Source: Flexivirga oryzae (lineage in GTDB: Bacteria; Actinomycetota; Actinomycetes; Actinomycetales; Dermatophilaceae). From it: 64,000 bases of DNA. A program made the position numbers and the translations under genes. Shown here one piece after another: positions 60,969 to 64,000 of the stretch (its first letter is position 1; each line of letters begins with the position of its first letter). A model generated the notes under the pieces. The model was not told where the DNA came from and ran no database searches. It saw nothing but the letters and a program-made list of their open reading frames with translations. The stretch covers positions 62,001 through 126,000 of the forward strand of contig NZ_JACHVQ010000002.1 in assembly GCF_014190805.1 (NCBI RefSeq), in the 5' to 3' direction.

Positions 60969-62201
60969 TCAGCTCTTGCCGTAACCCGCCGGCGGTGCCA
61001 GCTCGGAGGCGGGCACGGTCTTGACCAGCTTCGGTGTGTAGCTGCTGCCGTTCTTGACCAGATGGGCGACATACTCCGGCTGGATCATCGCGTGGTCCCC
61101 CTTGCGGATCGTCTCCTTGCCCTTGGGCGCCTGGAAGGACCAGCCGTCGAGCGCGGACACCATCGAGTCGGTGTTGCCCGGGTCGCCCTTGGTGACCGCC
61201 TGCGCGATCATCTGTGCCGCGACGAATCCGTCCGGGCTGAACAGATCGGGCGTCTTGCCGGCCGCCTTGAGGTTGTTGATCATGGCGGTGTTGACCGCGT
61301 TCTTCGGTGCACCTGGGAAGTAGTAGGACAGGAAGTCGACCTTGGTCGCGGCCGCGCCGTAGGCGCCGTACGACGCGACGTTGCCCAGCCCGGTGACGAC
61401 CTTGGTCATGCCGAAAACGCCCTGCTGGTCGAGGGTTTGCCACATCGTCTGGGTCGTGTTGCCCGCCCAGGCGACGAAGAGCAGATCCGGTTTGGCCTGC
61501 TTGACCTTGGCCGCGTACGGCGTGAAGTCCTTGGCGGACAGCGGAGCCAGCACGCTGTTGACCTTGGCCCCTTCCGCGCCGAGCACCGCCTTGACCGCGG
61601 CGACATTGGCGGTGCCGAAGGCGTAGTCCTGGGCGAGCACGGTCACCGTCTTGCCCTTGATGTCACCACCGACCATGGCCGCTGCGGTCTTGACGTCCTG
61701 ATAGGTCTGCCGGCCGGACCGGAAGGTGTACTTGTTGGCACCGGTGATCGAGTCGATGGCGGCCGGGCCCGAGATGAACAGCACCTTGTTCTGCTCGGCC
61801 AACGGCGCAAGCTGGCTCGCAACACCGGAGTCTGTCGAACCAGCGATGATCTTGTAGCCGTCACCGACCAACGTGGTGAAGTTGCTACTGGCCTTCTCCG
61901 GGTCGCCGGCGTCGTCCTTCCAGGTCACGTCGATCTTGTGACCGTTGACCTTTCCGGTGCCCTTGGTCACGTACTTCAGGCCGGCCTCGAAGCCGGCGCG
62001 GTACTCGGCGCCGTACTCGGCGAGCACACCGGTCTGCGAGTAGATCATGCCGACCTTGACCGGGCTCCCGTCGGAGCCTCCGCCGCTGCTTCCGCCGGTG
62101 CCGCCGCTGCTGCTGCCGCCGCACGCCGCCATCGCCATCGCGGTGGCGGCGACGGCCACCATCAGGGTGCCGCGCCGCACCGTCAGTTTCGTTGCGCCCA
62201 T
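60969..62201 (-). CDS. Substrate-binding lipoprotein of the Liv-type ABC transporter
   Basis: A 410-residue type I periplasmic-binding protein. A lipoprotein signal with lipobox AMAACGG is followed by a Gly/Ser linker and the binding domain (VKVGMIYSQTGVLAEYG, AGSTDSGVASQLAPLAE). The ligand is unknown; relatives bind amino acids, amides or aromatic and aliphatic carboxylates. The adjacent acyl-CoA ligase favours a carboxylate. It is the first gene of the operon; ATG 62201 gives a proper signal peptide. Confidence 0.92.
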   Translation of the reverse strand: MGATKLTVRRGTLMVAVAATAMAMAACGGSSSGGTGGSSGGGSDGSPVKVGMIYSQTGVLAEYGAEYRAGFEAGLKYVTKGTGKVNGHKIDVTWKDDAGDPEKASSNFTTLVGDGYKIIAGSTDSGVASQLAPLAEQNKVLFISGPAAIDSITGANKYTFRSGRQTYQDVKTAAAMVGGDIKGKTVTVLAQDYAFGTANVAAVKAVLGAEGAKVNSVLAPLSAKDFTPYAAKVKQAKPDLLFVAWAGNTTQTMWQTLDQQGVFGMTKVVTGLGNVASYGAYGAAATKVDFLSYYFPGAPKNAVNTAMINNLKAAGKTPDLFSPDGFVAAQMIAQAVTKGDPGNTDSMVSALDGWSFQAPKGKETIRKGDHAMIQPEYVAHLVKNGSSYTPKLVKTVPASELAPPAGYGKS

Positions 62202-62227
62202 AACCAGCCCGCTCCATCTCTTGAGGT

Positions 62228-62251
62228 AAACCTGAGAACTGATCCAGGTTT
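62228..62251. promoter_or_regulatory. TetR-type operator upstream of the importer operon
   Basis: AAACCTG (62228-62234) and CAGGTTT (62245-62251) form a perfect inverted repeat with a 10-base centre, 27 bases before the lipoprotein gene. It is the probable site of the operon's own TetR regulator. The remaining bases to 62376 hold the divergent promoters. Confidence 0.65.
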
Positions 62252-62376
62252 CAGATTCCGGTGATTCACGCCCGATGTCAAGGGCTTCGGCGGAACTGCC
62301 GGGCTTCTTGACCGTGCTGATGCGGAACGATACTTTCTTCTGAATCACCTGTCATGTTTATGGAGAGGATTCGTCG

Positions 62377-63657
62377 ATGTTCCGCTCTCCCCGGGCGCTC
62401 CGGCGCTGGCTGATCGTGTCCGGCACGGCCCTCGCCACGGCCATCGCTCTCGTGTCACCGATGACGTCTTCGGTGGCGGCGACTCCATCGGCCACCTCCT
62501 CACCCGGCGACCTCAGCCTGGTGAGCACGACGAGCCATCCGGGGCACGGCTGGGACAGCGCGCAGCTGTGGCGCGACAACGACCCGTCGTGGCCGGCGGC
62601 CCGGTACCTGCCCGACGGCCGGCAGGACCAGACCGGCGAGGTTGCCACGCTGTTCGGTTCCGCTCGCCCGCCCGGCTCCCAGTTCCTGCTCTACCGGGCA
62701 CCGGGCTGGCAGACGAACACCGGGCCGGCCGTACTGCTGGTCGCCGGCGTGGACGACAACGTGGACCGGGCGTATGCCGACCCGGGCGCCGACGGATCCG
62801 GCACCTGTGGCGTCAGCTCCTGTCCCAGCACGGGTCTGATGCAGCAGCTCGCCAACGCCGGATACCGTGTGTTCGCAGTGAATTTCGCCAACATGCAAGG
62901 CGACAACTACGAGTGGGCACAGACCATCGGCGATGCGCTGCAGCGCGTGCGGGACGAGACAGGCGCCGCCTCCGCGGATCTCCTGGCATGGAGCAAGGGT
63001 GCCTTCGCCGCCCGCATGTATGTCGCGGGCGTGCGCCCGAGCTGGGGCCGCGACTATCAGCACGACGTCTCGAAACTGGTGCTGATCGGTGGGCCGAACG
63101 GCGGGCTCGACTACGTCTTCGGACACGGCGCCACCAGCAACATGGCCATCTACCCGGAGTGCGGCGGAGCGGTGAACAGTCCCTCGCCGAGCCAGTCCTA
63201 CATGTGCTACTTCCGCATGTACGCCGAGCCCGACCTGTCGGTGAACGGCTCGTACTACACGGGGCAGCGTCAGATGCTGGCACGCTGGGACACGCCATAC
63301 GGCGTCGACACCACCCAGCAGGACTGGTACACGACCTACTACGGCGGCACCGGGTACGTGAGCACGAGCAAGGGCATCCAGTACGCCATCGACCACGGCT
63401 CGCTGGTCGAGGAGCTCCAGCAGTCACCGACGCCGGCGGACGTGCCGACGTACCTGCTGTGCGGCGGCGCGCCGACGATCCCCGACTTCTACAACGAGAC
63501 ACGCGGCCCGAGCGACGGTGTGGTCTTCGAGGCCTCCTGCCTGGACGGTGCGGGCATCGGTGATCTCGCCGGCACCCGGCTGATCGCGAGCGACAACCAC
63601 CTCATGCTCGGCTGGGAACCGACCGCGGCGGACACCGTCGAGGGCTGGCTGTCCTGA
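62377..63657 (+). CDS. Secreted alpha/beta-hydrolase-like protein
   Basis: A 426-residue protein with an N-terminal signal peptide (RRWLIVSGTALATAIALVSP, cleavage near residue 35). The hydrolase part shows a nucleophile elbow LLAWSKGAFAARMY (Ser near residue 209; the first Gly of GxSxG is Ala), a possible Asp in GPSDGVVFE and a His in SDNHLMLGW. Paired Cys residues suggest disulphides outside the cell. It resembles bacterial lipases/esterases or depolymerases, but the substrate is unknown. GGAGAGG precedes the ATG. Confidence 0.75.
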   Translation: MFRSPRALRRWLIVSGTALATAIALVSPMTSSVAATPSATSSPGDLSLVSTTSHPGHGWDSAQLWRDNDPSWPAARYLPDGRQDQTGEVATLFGSARPPGSQFLLYRAPGWQTNTGPAVLLVAGVDDNVDRAYADPGADGSGTCGVSSCPSTGLMQQLANAGYRVFAVNFANMQGDNYEWAQTIGDALQRVRDETGAASADLLAWSKGAFAARMYVAGVRPSWGRDYQHDVSKLVLIGGPNGGLDYVFGHGATSNMAIYPECGGAVNSPSPSQSYMCYFRMYAEPDLSVNGSYYTGQRQMLARWDTPYGVDTTQQDWYTTYYGGTGYVSTSKGIQYAIDHGSLVEELQQSPTPADVPTYLLCGGAPTIPDFYNETRGPSDGVVFEASCLDGAGIGDLAGTRLIASDNHLMLGWEPTAADTVEGWLS

Positions 63658-63663
63658 CCGCCG

Positions 63664-64000
63664 TCAATGCGCACCGGGGTTGGCGGCAGTGGTCCGCTGC
63701 GCGGTGACGGCATCGCCGTCGAAGAGGTCACGGATGACGTCCTGGCGGTCCGGACGTGCCAGAACCGTCACCTGGTCGCCGACCTCGAGGTGCACCGCAC
63801 CGAGCCCCAGCAACATCGCGTCGCCGCGGCGCACCGCCACGACGATGACGCCGTCCGGCAGCACCTGCTCGTCCAGCCGGTGCCCGACCAGCGGTGAGCG
63901 CGGACCGACCTGCACGTCCTGGATGCCCGCGCTCGACGCGATGCGCGACATCCGACGGGCATCCACGCGCAGCGCCCGGTGGTAGGCCCGCACGATGTCA
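63664..64000 (-). CDS. C-terminal part of a TrkA-C domain protein, cut by the window end
   Basis: The frame is open through the right edge, so the N-terminus is outside. The visible 110 residues contain a TrkA-C (RCK-C) fold: IQDVQVGPRSPLVGHRLDEQ, VIVVAVRRGDAMLLGLGAV and LEVGDQVTVLARPDR. Such domains bind small ligands and regulate potassium or chloride channels and antiporters. Its 3' end lies six bases from the convergent hydrolase gene. The host protein cannot be named. Confidence 0.75.
   Translation of the reverse strand, partial: DIVRAYHRALRVDARRMSRIASSAGIQDVQVGPRSPLVGHRLDEQVLPDGVIVVAVRRGDAMLLGLGAVHLEVGDQVTVLARPDRQDVIRDLFDGDAVTAQRTTAANPGAH

Overview
The window is about 70% GC. Its gene content points to a free-living actinomycete, most likely in the Micrococcales, although the order is only a guess. 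The pointers are an MprAB-PepD-type envelope stress operon, a lone groEL under CIRCE control, a WXG100 protein, HelD and SigJ/ECF41 homologues, a DosRS-type dormancy cluster and mycofactocin genes. Genes are dense and many neighbours overlap as ATGA or GTGA.

Layout. 0-4 kb: response regulator (cut by the window edge), histidine kinase and HtrA-like protease, closed by a strong terminator. 4-11.3 kb: the stump of an FAD oxidoreductase colliding with the 3' end of a berberine-bridge oxidase, a divergent large LuxR-type ATPase regulator, a DUF4242 protein and a HelD-like motor ATPase. 11.4-17.4 kb: WXG100 protein, FadH-like reductase, groEL with two CIRCE sites, and small genes, separated by two tandem-repeat arrays. 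17.5-20.6 kb: SDR, phosphotransferase-fold protein and acyl-CoA dehydrogenase behind a TetR-type operator. 20.6-24.6 kb: an ECF41 sigma factor whose partner epimerase gene is reduced to two ends and also split by an insertion sequence, followed by DUF3263, Nudix and VapBC genes. 24.6-35.4 kb: PLP decarboxylase, Ung, threonine aldolase, SDRs, a DUF6421 protein, a second acyl-CoA dehydrogenase/SDR pair, a membrane protein and an aldo/keto reductase. 35.4-39.3 kb: tRNA-Thr, decayed VOC and vapBC relics, aconitase and a cupin.

39.4-44.4 kb is a mycofactocin locus. mftA, mftB and mftC run one way. An NDMA-dependent alcohol dehydrogenase coupled to a MoxR-VWA fusion runs the other way. mftD, mftE and mftF are not next to it. 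44.4-46.1 kb: a Bcr/CflA exporter and a divergent MarR regulator share an operator. 46.1-54.1 kb is a DosR-like island: a GAF sensor kinase and NarL-type regulator, four universal stress proteins, three pyridoxamine-oxidase-fold paralogues and a DoxX-like protein, with five GGGAC-type palindromes in its promoters. 54.2-62.2 kb is one eight-gene operon encoding a LivKHMGF-type importer, an acyl-CoA ligase, a TetR regulator and a KAS III-like enzyme, probably for uptake and activation of a carboxylic acid. The window ends with a secreted hydrolase and the C-terminus of a TrkA-C protein.

The most unusual signal is not a gene. The word GTATGNCG (either strand) occurs about 87 times by my count, roughly once per 730 bp and far above chance for this composition. 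It forces rare codons inside genes, is absent from the insertion sequence and is sparse across the Dos island. It behaves like a genome-wide DNA tag.
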